From Bog-756 sp963839925 (GTDB taxonomy: Bacteria > Actinomycetota > Acidimicrobiia > Acidimicrobiales > RAAP-2), in the NCBI GenBank assembly GCA_963839925.1, contig CAWIWV010000001.1, positions 558,001 to 622,000 on the forward strand: a DNA stretch of 64,000 nt, read 5' to 3'. The position numbers were made by a program, and so were the translations under genes. This document shows, piece by piece, positions 53,009 to 61,072 of the stretch (the first letter of the stretch is position 1; each line of letters opens with the position of its first letter). Under the pieces are notes generated by a model. It was not told where the DNA came from and did no database searches. It saw only the letters and a list, made by a program, of their open reading frames with translations.

Positions 53009-54393
53009 CCGTTGCTCCTTGCCGATGTCGTCGCAGTCCCCACACCGGGAGCTGCACTGTCTGTTCGCCCGACTACCTCGAGATGTGTTCCGAACCGTGG
53101 GCGGAATACCCAGGTACGGAGGATCGAGAACCGGACCACCGACGCTGCGAGGTTCCCCGCGGTCACCGCGCAGAGCGCGGGCAGGAGTGAGCGGAACCCG
53201 ACGGCTCGAGTAACAGCCAGCGCACCGGTCGTGAAGGCCAGGCTGACCCCCATCAGTGCGCCCGCGGTGACCAGGCGATGACGCCGGTCGAGCCGTCCGT
53301 TGAAGGATCCCGCCATGCCGTGGTGGGCCGCGGTGTTGGCCAGACTGCAGGCGGCGATGGCCACCGCGTTGGCCGAGTAGCAACCCAAGCCCGGTTCGAG
53401 GATGGCGAACATTGCCGCAGAGGCCGCCGTGCTGATCATCCCTACGCCCGCGAACCGGAACAGCTCGTCGGCGGGAACGCTGTTGCGGTCCGGTCCACGG
53501 GCGGCGCCGAGGGCGAGGGCTGTCGGTGACCCGGTCGGTCTCGGGCCGACGATCGCATCGATGGTCGATGGGTCCGGTGCGTTCGATGGCCGGCGACGTT
53601 CGGGGTGCCGCCCGAGCATTCGCCACACGCCGCGGAGATCGGCCAGCGCGGTGTGGAGGACCTCGACCCGCGAGTCCAGATCATCGACCCAGTCGACCGG
53701 CACTTCGTGGATGCGGAGCCCGGCGCGTCGGGCGTTGACCAGGACCTCGGTGTCGAAGAACCACTCCTCGTCTTCGACCAGCGGAAGGACCTGGGCGGCT
53801 GCTTCTCTGCGCATCGCCTTGAACCCGCACTGTGCGTCGGTGCACCGGCTGCGGAGCACCGACCGCAACAACAGGTTGTAGCAGCGCGAGATCATCTCTC
53901 GATGGGCGCCCCGGACCACGTGGGCGCCCGGTCCGATCCGCGTTCCGATGGCCACGTCGCTGTGCCCTGACAGCAGCGGGGCGACGAGGGGGAGGAGAGC
54001 GTCCAACCCGGTCGCCAGGTCGACGTCCATGTAGGCGACGACCGGCGCGTTGCTGCGCGACCAGGTCGCCCGGAGCGCACGCCCGCGACCCTTCGCTTCG
54101 AGATGGACGGCCTCGACACCGCGCAGCGCGGAGGCCAGTTGGCTGGCGACCAGCCAGGTGGCGTCAGTACTCGCGTTGTCCGCGATGGTGACAGTGGTGA
54201 CGAACGGGAACGACGTGTCGAGATAGGACCGCAGGGTGGTGATGCTCGCTGCGAGTTGGTCCGCCTCGTTGTAGACGGGGACGACGATCTCGACGTCCGG
54301 GGCCCACGCGGGAGTTGTCGAAGGGGTGCGGGTGATCGGAAGCACGCTCATGCGAGTGACGATGGCAGGCCGATCTCGGGCCTCGATGGGCAC
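53005..54393 (-). CDS. GT2 glycosyltransferase fused to a GtrA-like membrane domain (YkcC-like)
   Basis: The 462-residue protein has an N-terminal GT2 domain: PDVEIVVPVYNEADQLAAS at about 33-51, TIADNASTDATW, then AYMDVDLATGLDALL with the DxD motif. The C-terminal GtrA-like domain (about 320-440) has four hydrophobic helices. This is the layout of the dolichol-phosphate-sugar synthase plus flippase-like GtrA type: the enzyme makes polyprenyl-phosphate-hexose for the GT39 transferase encoded next, which its stop overlaps by four bases. The start is GTG 54393 or ATG 54351; neither has a strong ribosome binding site. Confidence 0.92.
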   Translation of the reverse strand: MPIEARDRPAIVTRMSVLPITRTPSTTPAWAPDVEIVVPVYNEADQLAASITTLRSYLDTSFPFVTTVTIADNASTDATWLVASQLASALRGVEAVHLEAKGRGRALRATWSRSNAPVVAYMDVDLATGLDALLPLVAPLLSGHSDVAIGTRIGPGAHVVRGAHREMISRCYNLLLRSVLRSRCTDAQCGFKAMRREAAAQVLPLVEDEEWFFDTEVLVNARRAGLRIHEVPVDWVDDLDSRVEVLHTALADLRGVWRMLGRHPERRRPSNAPDPSTIDAIVGPRPTGSPTALALGAARGPDRNSVPADELFRFAGVGMISTAASAAMFAILEPGLGCYSANAVAIAACSLANTAAHHGMAGSFNGRLDRRHRLVTAGALMGVSLAFTTGALAVTRAVGFRSLLPALCAVTAGNLAASVVRFSILRTWVFRPRFGTHLEVVGRTDSAAPGVGTATTSARSNG

Positions 54394-54441
54394 CGCCTGA
54401 GAGTCTCATGAGAACCCTGCCCGCGACTCGCGACTCGGGCG

Positions 54442-56061
54442 CTACCGCTCGATCGGGTCCGGATCTCCCGCGTCGAGGGGCTGGGTGGGGAGGCTCGGAC
54501 CGAGCTCGACCTCGAGTACCTCCGGGTCGACGTCACGATCAGGGGGTCTGATCGGGAGACGCACGACGAAGGTGGTTCCGCCGCCCACCGTTGCCTCGGC
54601 CGAGACCGCCCCGCCGTGCGCGGCCACGATTGCACTCACGATCGAGAGTCCGAGCCCGGCTCCTCCGTGGACGCGCGACCGAGAGGGATCCGAACGATAG
54701 AAGCGCTCGAAGACGTGCTCGGCCTGCTCGGGCTCCATCCCCGGGCCGTCGTCGGCGACGGTGATCACCGCGTGGTCCTCGTCACCGTCCACGGTGATCC
54801 GGGCTGCGGTGCCCTGCGGAGTGTGGGCCCGGACGTTTCCGAGCAGGTTGTCGACGACCTGACGGAGGGAGGTCGGGTCGCCCATCACTTCGATCGGGTG
54901 GGTCGCCTCGAAGGAGAGGGGCCACTCCGGCCCGACAGTCGACGCGGTGTGGACGGCCTCCGCGCACAGCGCCACCAGGTCGACCGAACGCTGCTCCATG
55001 GGCCGTCCCTCGTCGAGGCGAGCGAGGAGCAGAAGATCGTTGACCAGATGCTCCATTCGGGAGGTTTCGGAACGGATGCCGCCCATGACCCGCTCGAGGT
55101 CGGCTTTCTGCTCGGAAGCGCCGCGTCCGAACAGTTCGGCGTACGCGGACACCGCGGCGATCGGTGTTCGCAGCTCGTGTGATGCGTCGGCGACGAACCT
55201 GCGGAGCCGTTGCTCGGACTGACGGAGCCTGTTCTCGGAGGCCAACCGGGCACTGAAGGCCGACTCGATGCGGGCGAGCATGACGTTGAGCGTTCGGGCG
55301 AGTCGACCGACCTCGGTTGCGTCGTTCTCGCCGGGAACCCGCTCGGTGAGGTTGCCGGCTGCGATGGACTCGGCGGTGCGTTCCATGTCGCGCAACGGTC
55401 GGAGACCGATCTGCACCAACCACCAACCGCCGAGCAAGGCTGCGACGACTGCCGCCCCGGTCACCACCAACTCGACGAGGAGCAGATGATGGAGCGTGCT
55501 TCCCGTGTCGCCCAGCGTCTGGGCCACGATGAGCACGTCTCCGTCCGAAAGCTGTCCGGCGAACACCCGGAACGACGGTCCGTCCGACTTGGTCGAAGCC
55601 GCAGTGAAGTACACGGGCGCAGGGGGAGTGGACGAGGACGAGGTCGTCGAGGAGAGCCCCGAGATGGTGGTCGGGATCTGCGGTGAGTACCCGGTGCCGT
55701 TGACGTACGCGGAGCAGGCCTGCCGATCGACCACGCCACTGGACGGTGCGCGCACCTCGAGTGCGAACTCTCCGAATGTGTTGAAGTACCTGCCCCGGTC
55801 GGTGCCCCCTCCACCGCCGTCTCTTCCACCGGGGAAGGGGCTTCCGGGGACCGGGTTCGGGGGCCCTGCGCAGAAGGAGGACTCCAGCCGGTGCCCGGAG
55901 TTGAGAAAGCCCTCGAGGTGCGCAGCCTGCCCGTCGAGTTGCTGGTCGATCCGTTGGTAGAGGAAGGATTGGAGCGACGAGTAGGTCACCACGTCCGCGA
56001 TTGCCAGGGCGACCAGCGCGATGACCCCGATGGCGATCAGCAGCCTGGACCGAAGGGACAT
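54442..56061 (-). CDS. Two-component sensor histidine kinase
   Basis: The 539-residue kinase has one membrane helix at about 9-30, an extracytoplasmic domain (about 40-190) with a Gly-rich and a Ser-rich stretch, a second helix at 192-220 and a HAMP domain (LRPLRDMERTAESIAAGNLT). The HisKA phosphoacceptor is His295 in DASHELRTPIAAV. The ATPase domain has the N-box NLLGNVRAHTP, G1 DDGPGM and G2 GGAGLGLSIV. It belongs to the MprB/TcrY-like OmpR-partner class. Start ATG 56061 or GTG 56064 directly follows the response regulator stop, so the pair is coupled. The signal sensed is unknown; the neighbouring glycosyltransferases suggest an envelope cue. Confidence 0.94.
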   Translation of the reverse strand: MSLRSRLLIAIGVIALVALAIADVVTYSSLQSFLYQRIDQQLDGQAAHLEGFLNSGHRLESSFCAGPPNPVPGSPFPGGRDGGGGGTDRGRYFNTFGEFALEVRAPSSGVVDRQACSAYVNGTGYSPQIPTTISGLSSTTSSSSTPPAPVYFTAASTKSDGPSFRVFAGQLSDGDVLIVAQTLGDTGSTLHHLLLVELVVTGAAVVAALLGGWWLVQIGLRPLRDMERTAESIAAGNLTERVPGENDATEVGRLARTLNVMLARIESAFSARLASENRLRQSEQRLRRFVADASHELRTPIAAVSAYAELFGRGASEQKADLERVMGGIRSETSRMEHLVNDLLLLARLDEGRPMEQRSVDLVALCAEAVHTASTVGPEWPLSFEATHPIEVMGDPTSLRQVVDNLLGNVRAHTPQGTAARITVDGDEDHAVITVADDGPGMEPEQAEHVFERFYRSDPSRSRVHGGAGLGLSIVSAIVAAHGGAVSAEATVGGGTTFVVRLPIRPPDRDVDPEVLEVELGPSLPTQPLDAGDPDPIER

Positions 56062-56064
56062 CAC

Positions 56065-56766
56065 TCAGTCCACGGTCGGCTCTCGGAGGGCATAGCCGAC
56101 CAGCCGGACGGTATGGATCACCGGCGGGCCGGCCGCTTCGAGCTTCTTGCGGAGATAGCTGATGTAGGTCTCCACGACGTTGCCGTCCCCGCCGAAGTCG
56201 TAGTGCCAGACATGATCGAGGATCTGGGACTTGGAAAGCACGTGGCGGGGGTTGAGGAGAAAGAAGCGGAGCAAGTTGAACTCGGTGGCGGTCAAGGTGA
56301 CCGGCTGTCCCGACCGGTTCACCTCGTGGGTGTTCTCGTCCATCTCGATGTCGGCGAAACGCAGGATCCCGTCGTCCTCGGGCTCGCTTCCGGTGCGCCG
56401 AAGGATGGCGTGCACCCTGGCCACCAACTCCGCCAGGGCGAACGGCTTGGTCACGTAGTCGTCCCCACCCACGGTGAGGCCGTTGACCCTGTCTTCGACC
56501 GCATCGCGAGCGGTCAGGAACAGGATGGGGACGCGGACCCCGTCCACGCGCAGCCTGCGGGTGACCTCGAGCCCGTCGAGGTCCGGGAGCATGACGTCGA
56601 GCACGATGAGATCGGGCGGGTTTTCCTGTGCTGCGGCGAGGGCGAGCCGCCCATTGATCGCCTCGTCCACTCCGAACCCTTCGTAGCGGAGCGAAGTGGC
56701 CACGGCGTCGACGATCGAAGGCTCGTCGTCGACGACCAGGATTCGCTGGCTGCGGGTTGGCTCCAT
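56065..56766 (-). CDS. OmpR-family response regulator
   Basis: The 233-residue regulator has a receiver domain with the acidic pair DD (13-14), phosphoacceptor Asp57 in DLIVLDVMLPDLDG and Lys in VTKPFALAEL. A winged-helix DNA-binding domain follows: EFNLLRFFLLNPRHVLSK, then DGNVVETYISYLRKKLE with the recognition helix. It is cotranscribed with the histidine kinase, with no gap between them. An 11-bp triple repeat 89-115 bp upstream of the start is a likely binding site for autoregulation. The operon promoter must lie in 56767-56892. Confidence 0.95.
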   Translation of the reverse strand: MEPTRSQRILVVDDEPSIVDAVATSLRYEGFGVDEAINGRLALAAAQENPPDLIVLDVMLPDLDGLEVTRRLRVDGVRVPILFLTARDAVEDRVNGLTVGGDDYVTKPFALAELVARVHAILRRTGSEPEDDGILRFADIEMDENTHEVNRSGQPVTLTATEFNLLRFFLLNPRHVLSKSQILDHVWHYDFGGDGNVVETYISYLRKKLEAAGPPVIHTVRLVGYALREPTVD

Positions 56767-56854
56767 GGGCCTTCGCTCCTCTTGGACGCAGTGTGGTCGG
56801 AACGCTCCGGACCTGGGGTTTCCACCAGCATCGCGCCCCGCATTGGACGTCAGG

Positions 56855-56881
56855 TGTGACTTACCTGTGAATCCCCTGAGA
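56855..56881. promoter_or_regulatory. Candidate OmpR-type operator: three 11-bp-spaced repeats
   Basis: TGTGA at 56855-56859, TGTGA at 56866-56870 and TGAGA at 56877-56881 are exactly 11 bp apart. Read on the minus strand they give TCTCA, TCACA, TCACA. Direct repeats at 10-11 bp spacing are the usual target of OmpR/PhoB-type dimers, and MprA-type boxes contain TCTCAG. The site lies upstream of the response regulator start and suggests autoregulation. Confidence 0.55.
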
Positions 56882-56892
56882 GCCGATCCGCG

Positions 56893-58443
56893 TCAACGAC
56901 AGCGGGTACCTGCCGGGGGGAGCCCCCCGCCCGTGAGGTAGGTGGACACGATCTTCTGCATGCAGGTGTCGCCGGAGCCACTCAGCAGCCAGGTGTGGCC
57001 CCATCCCTCCCAGGTCACCAGCCTCCCGTCGGAGAAGATGGCCGCGAGGTGTTTGGCGCCGATGAACGGGGTGTTGGGATCGCCGGTGTTGCCGATGACC
57101 ATGATCGGGGGAGTCGCGGACGGGTGGAGGTTGGCGATCGGCTGGAGTGCTCGAGGCCACGAGACGCAGCCGCCCATCGTGTAGGTGACCGCATAGCCCC
57201 CGATGAGCGGGTCACGCGCCGAAAGGGCGCGGGCCAGGTTGCCGGCGACGGTCGGCCCCGGGTGGGAGTCTGCGTCGTTGCAGGCGATCGCCCATTGGGC
57301 GTCGACCAAGGGAGCGCCGTTGGTGTCGGTCGCAAACTCGATGGAGAGCGCGCGCATCGGTGCACCGTCGCCATGTTCGGCAGCGACGAGCGCGTCGAAA
57401 TAGGAGGGATCGAACTGGGTCACGCTCAGTGCGAACAAGGTGGCAGTGTCGAGATCTCCGATGGTCACCGGGCTGGTGTCGCCGTGTCCGGGCGCGGGCA
57501 GCGGATGTGCGGCCAAGGAGGCTCGCAGCTCGTTGAAGAACGATTGGGGATCGTCGCCGAGGGGGCAGTGCTGCTGCACGCAGGTCGCGAAGAGGTGGAG
57601 GAGTGACTGTTCCGCAGCCGGCGCTTCCTCCTCAGCCTGTTCGGTCAGCGACGCGTTCACGTCGACGGCTCCGTCGAGAACCATCGTCGCCACCCGGTGC
57701 GGGAACAGGTCGGCATAGGTCGCCCCCAGCTCGGTCCCGTAGGAGAGCCCGTAGAAGCTGACCTTCGACAGGCCCAGGGCTTGGCGGATTCGGTCCATGT
57801 CGCGGGCGGTGTTGACGGTGTCGATGAAGGGTGTCGTGGCAGCGGCACGCGACTGACAGGCTCGTGCCATCGCAGTGAACAACGGTGTCCCCGGCAGCGG
57901 CTGACCGGGTGCGGCGGGTACGACCCCGACGCTGACTGCCGCCGCCGGCGAGGTACCGCAGTCGAGGGGTTCGCTTGCCCCGGTCCCCCTCGGATCGAAT
58001 GCGACGACGTCGAAGTGCGCGCGTATCTCGGCCGGGAGGAGGTCGAGTGCGACCGGCAGGATCTGGATCCCGCTCTCGCCGGGACCACCGGGATTGAAGA
58101 GCAGGGTTCCGACCCGGGCGCTCGGGTCGAGCGCGGGCGCCTTGGCGACAGCGATCGCAAGGGAGGCCCCGTGCGGGTGCCGGTAGTCGAGCGGGACGGA
58201 CACACTGCCGCAGACGAGCGCGGAGCTCGGGTGGCACGAAGTCCAGCGGATCGGCGGGGGAGCCGGCAACGAGGGCAGCGCGGCAGCGATCCCGGCGGAG
58301 GTCGACGACGTCGGTGTCGTGGAGGAGTTGCCACATCCGGCGGCCGTGCCGGCCCAGAGTGCGACTCCGAGCCCGACCGCCGCCCACCTGGGCAGAGACC
58401 ACGACCGCCGTTGACGACGACCCCCGATCATTGGGGCGAACAT
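56893..58443 (-). CDS. Alpha/beta-hydrolase lipoprotein (tripeptidyl aminopeptidase-like, SlpD/E group)
   Basis: The 516-residue protein has an N-terminal signal with lipobox LWAGTAAGC (Cys37), so it should be lipid-anchored on the outer face of the membrane. The catalytic Ser234 is in FYGLSYGTELG (GxSxG), with oxyanion-region FNPGGPGESG at 116-125. The Asp in MVIGNTGDPNTPF and the His in WEGWGHTWLL complete the triad. The C-terminal TAP-like domain is present. Such enzymes remove N-terminal peptides or act on esters. It is 126 bp from the response regulator gene on the same strand and is divergent from the DUF998-like gene, with 95 bp between starts. Confidence 0.93.
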   Translation of the reverse strand: MFAPMIGGRRQRRSWSLPRWAAVGLGVALWAGTAAGCGNSSTTPTSSTSAGIAAALPSLPAPPPIRWTSCHPSSALVCGSVSVPLDYRHPHGASLAIAVAKAPALDPSARVGTLLFNPGGPGESGIQILPVALDLLPAEIRAHFDVVAFDPRGTGASEPLDCGTSPAAAVSVGVVPAAPGQPLPGTPLFTAMARACQSRAAATTPFIDTVNTARDMDRIRQALGLSKVSFYGLSYGTELGATYADLFPHRVATMVLDGAVDVNASLTEQAEEEAPAAEQSLLHLFATCVQQHCPLGDDPQSFFNELRASLAAHPLPAPGHGDTSPVTIGDLDTATLFALSVTQFDPSYFDALVAAEHGDGAPMRALSIEFATDTNGAPLVDAQWAIACNDADSHPGPTVAGNLARALSARDPLIGGYAVTYTMGGCVSWPRALQPIANLHPSATPPIMVIGNTGDPNTPFIGAKHLAAIFSDGRLVTWEGWGHTWLLSGSGDTCMQKIVSTYLTGGGLPPAGTRCR

Positions 58444-58538
58444 ACAGGACCCGTCCGGGTCACCGTCGACACGCTGGTCTCTCCGGGAATGTCCTGGGTG
58501 GCGGGAATGACCGGGGTGCCGAATACGTTTGGACGAGC

Positions 58539-59324
58539 ATGCGGGGGAGGACGCTGCATCCAGGGCTCCATCATCATCGGCCGGTCGATCTCGGTGCGGC
58601 CGTCGCCGGCATCGCCGAGGTGCTCGCGGTGGCCGGAGTGCTCGCCTACAACTGGTGGGTCGCCGTGCCGTTCGTGCGGGGGCTCCTGCCGTCGGTCAAC
58701 GGGTTCTTCTCCGACCTCGAGGTCGCAGGTCGACCGCACGCCGCGTTGATGTCGGACAGCGACGTCTTCGCCGGTCTGGCGATGCTCGTCGCGCTGCTCT
58801 TGCGTGGATCGGCTTCACGGCACGGGACGCGACGCGAATGGAAGTGGATGGTGGCCTTCGCACTTGCGGGGGTGATCGGTGGCCGGTTCCAGTACGCATG
58901 CTCCGAGGGACTGAGCGCGACCTGCCGGGCGATGGAGTGGCACCTGCAACTCCCGCTGCACCACTACGTCCACGTGTTCGCCGGCATCGCAGAGTTCGCC
59001 ACCCTGACCACGGCTGCGGTGATCGCGATGAGGCGCACCCGCGGCGAGCACACCCCCGAGGCTCGGGCGTACGCGGCGATCGTCTGGACACTCGCCGTCG
59101 GCTACCCCCTGCTGGGTCTGGCGTACCTCACCGATCGCCTGGGCGTCTTCGTCGAGCCGATCTTCTTCGTCGCGTTTTCGTTGATGCTGCTCACCGAGAT
59201 CTTCGAGCCCGCGCACCCGGTGGCGGCATCTCCGACCTGGGCAGAGCGGGTGGCCGCGCGAGGGGTGCGTGAGGGCGATCAGGACAGAGTCGGATCCGAC
59301 CGCCTGCCTGGTGGCGGTGCCTGA
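58539..59324 (+). CDS. DUF998-like integral membrane protein
   Basis: Taking ATG 58539 as start gives 261 residues with about six membrane helices; the open frame continues upstream into the antisense of the lipoprotein gene and is not coding there. FFSDLEVAGRPHAALMSDSDVFAGL matches the DUF998 pattern after the first helix. Later helices include WMVAFALAGVIGGRFQYA and IFFVAFSLMLLTEI, with cysteines in the second external loop (CSEGLSATCRAM). The function is unknown. No ribosome binding site stands out before the ATG. It ends 136 bp before the cold-shock gene. Confidence 0.65.
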   Translation: MRGRTLHPGLHHHRPVDLGAAVAGIAEVLAVAGVLAYNWWVAVPFVRGLLPSVNGFFSDLEVAGRPHAALMSDSDVFAGLAMLVALLLRGSASRHGTRREWKWMVAFALAGVIGGRFQYACSEGLSATCRAMEWHLQLPLHHYVHVFAGIAEFATLTTAAVIAMRRTRGEHTPEARAYAAIVWTLAVGYPLLGLAYLTDRLGVFVEPIFFVAFSLMLLTEIFEPAHPVAASPTWAERVAARGVREGDQDRVGSDRLPGGGA

Positions 59325-59460
59325 TTCAGGGAATTCACCGCGTGTTCCGATCGTTGCGCCTAGGGTATTGGCTTCCGACCCAATCACGCGGGCCGGGCCA
59401 GGTAGGGCTTCACAGTGGATCCCCGCATTACAGAGCGTGATGTTCAAGGAGTGACAAGTC

Positions 59461-59664
59461 ATGGGTGTAGGTGCAGTCAAGTGGTTCAACGCCGAAAAGG
59501 GCTTCGGTTTCATTACGCCTGACGGCGGCGGGGATGATCTCTTCGTTCACCAGTCGGAGATCCAGATGGAGGGCTACCGCGATCTCGCGGAAGGCCAACG
59601 TGTGGAGTTCGAGACCAAGCAGGGCCAGAAGGGCCTCCAGGCAAGCCAGGTCCGCAAGATCTGA
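59461..59664 (+). CDS. Cold-shock protein (CspA family)
   Basis: The 67-residue protein is a complete cold-shock domain. GAVKWFNAEKGFGFIT contains RNP1 (KGFGFI) and DDLFVHQSEI contains RNP2 (DLFVH), both with the aromatic residues that stack on single-stranded RNA or DNA. It is a small RNA chaperone. AAGGAG lies about nine bases before the ATG. The 136-bp stretch upstream is a possible long 5' leader, as usual for csp genes, but no clear promoter was seen. A strong hairpin follows at 59683-59730. Confidence 0.97.
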   Translation: MGVGAVKWFNAEKGFGFITPDGGGDDLFVHQSEIQMEGYRDLAEGQRVEFETKQGQKGLQASQVRKI

Positions 59665-59682
59665 TCGCATCATCCGGGTGAT

Positions 59683-59730
59683 CCCGGCCCAGGGGCTCCG
59701 GCAGTGCGCCGGAATCGCCACCGGGCCGGG
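59683..59730 (+). terminator. Nested hairpin terminator after the cold-shock gene
   Basis: CCCGGCCC (59683-59690) pairs with GGGCCGGG (59723-59730). Inside the loop TCCGGC (59697-59702) pairs with GCCGGA (59708-59713). It starts 19 bases after the csp stop. There is no U-tract, consistent with actinobacterial terminators. It also separates csp from the convergent Rpf-like gene. Confidence 0.65.
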
Positions 59731-59744
59731 AGCCCGTTGATCCG

Positions 59745-60464
59745 CTACCAGCCGCTACAGCCGTAGCGATCCGGTGGGTCGAACTGGATTCGCTCTGCCA
59801 CCATGATCTGCTGATCCTCGGTGGCTGCCGCTCCCTCGGGCGCGAACTCGAGTCCCCCGTAGGCATCCCAGTTGGCTCGACTGATGCCGAGGCCACCGCT
59901 GTAGCTCCCCCCGTCGTACTGCCAGTTGCCGCCCTCTTCGCACATCGCGACCTGTTCCCACGCGGCACGCTGTTCCGGGGTCACCGTGTCGACAGGTCCA
60001 GAGGCCACAGGAGGCGTCGGCGCAGGAGCGGTCGGCGCGGTGGTCGGGGTCGTCGTCGACGTGACCGGTGCCGTGATCGGTGTCGTCACAAGGGTTGGTG
60101 CCGCGGTGGGTGCGCTCGTCGGCGCGGCGGCGGGAATCGCTTTGGTGTGTGCGGGAACCTCCGGCAGCGTCTTCGTCGACACATGAGTCGATTTCGACGG
60201 GTGCGAAGTGTGCCGTCGAACGGTCCGACGGTGCCGCGAGGCCACCGCGTCGATCGGCGACAAGCGTGGAATCAACGCTGTCGTGTTCGACACGAACGGT
60301 AGGCCCGGAGCCACGACTTCAGGATGGTGAGACGCGGAAGTTCGGACGGTGTGTGCTGCAGTAGTTGTTGTTGGTGCAGAATGCGCGCTGGCAGTCTGGG
60401 TAAACGAACTGACGGTGATGACGGCGACCGGGACGGCCGCCACGAGTGCAATGCGGGTCCGCAT
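59745..60464 (-). CDS. Secreted Rpf-like (transglycosylase-like) protein
   Basis: The 239-residue protein has a signal peptide (IALVAAVPVAVITVSSF, cleaved after ASA), a Thr/Pro/Ala-rich linker to about residue 160 and a C-terminal Rpf/transglycosylase-like domain. The domain shows AWEQVAMCEEGGNWQY with the catalytic Glu, SGGLGISRANWDAYGG, and a second cysteine at the very end (YGCSGW) for the domain disulfide. Such lysozyme-like enzymes cut peptidoglycan and can trigger resuscitation from dormancy. The linker has repeated TTP/APT units. A strong AGGGAGGTG ribosome binding site precedes ATG 60464, and a long structured leader lies upstream. Confidence 0.93.
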   Translation of the reverse strand: MRTRIALVAAVPVAVITVSSFTQTASAHSAPTTTTAAHTVRTSASHHPEVVAPGLPFVSNTTALIPRLSPIDAVASRHRRTVRRHTSHPSKSTHVSTKTLPEVPAHTKAIPAAAPTSAPTAAPTLVTTPITAPVTSTTTPTTAPTAPAPTPPVASGPVDTVTPEQRAAWEQVAMCEEGGNWQYDGGSYSGGLGISRANWDAYGGLEFAPEGAAATEDQQIMVAERIQFDPPDRYGCSGW

Positions 60465-60628
60465 GGCACCTCCCTTCGTAGGGCGCGTAAAAGCGCCTTC
60501 CTCTGCTCGGTGTTGGCGGGCTCCGGCCCTTGCATTCGTTCCCCGGACGGCGAGCGGGAAGGCTTCGTCCGTCCTGGCTTCACGCCTTAGGGTGTGCGGC
60601 CGGTTTGGTTACGCCCAGGATTGCCTCG
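60465..60628 (-). ncRNA. Structured leader of the Rpf-like gene, candidate c-di-AMP (ydaO-type) riboswitch
   Basis: The 164 nt upstream of the start fold into several helices on the minus strand. GGACGG pairs with CCGTCC across an 18-base loop, flanked on one side by GGCGTGAAGCC and on the other by GGGGAACGAATGC. A short hairpin (GGCGC/GCGCC, 60482-60497) sits just before the ribosome binding site. Rpf genes of actinobacteria are often controlled by ydaO-class c-di-AMP riboswitches, and these pieces partly resemble the GGGGTGAATCC and CGGGGAAC elements of that class. The match is by eye and incomplete. An RF00379 covariance search is needed to decide. Confidence 0.4.
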
Positions 60629-61072
60629 TTGATGCACCACTCATTTCGTCTGTCGTCACGATTCGATCTGGTCGCCCCGTCATGCTTCCCGATGGCGCGA
60701 AACAGCTGCCCAGGGAGCATTTGGTGTGCCGGGGATTTGCCGAAAGCTCGGGTCTCCGTGGCTGCGGCAGCTCACTCCGAAACGGCCCGGTATGGGGCGG
60801 TATTTGAGTAAGTATAGCGACTGCCCCAGACGTTGTATTCGCACTCCGGGCCCGCGAGCTTGTGAACTGGGAGTATTTGGGGAGAATCCCCCGATAATTC
60901 CCCAATTTTGATAGCGCCCCGTAGGCCGTGTTTCAGGCACTATCTCTTCAGTAGTTAGAGGCCATCTGAATTTCCGACCATTAAGAATTGAGTAACCACA
61001 AGTTTCGACGGCTCCCTGATCAGAAGGGGATGGAATCGGCCTCACTTCCCTCTGGCAACGATGCCCGGTGAC
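60629..61072. other. Intergenic region between the Rpf leader and the beta-helix gene
   Basis: This 444-bp non-coding stretch is clearly more AT-rich than its surroundings. TATACT on the minus strand (60816-60811) is a possible -10 box for the Rpf-like gene, about 350 nt upstream of its start, but no good -35 box was seen. An imperfect inverted repeat around GGGGAGAATC / GATAATTCCCC lies near 60880-60904. No gene is visible in either direction. Confidence 0.4.

Noticed and set aside
50697..53057. N-terminal extension of the acyl-CoA dehydrogenase frame by about 790 codons
   Set aside because: It runs through the GT39 gene in another frame and is Arg-rich shadow sequence. The enzyme starts at GTG 50696 with a ribosome binding site.
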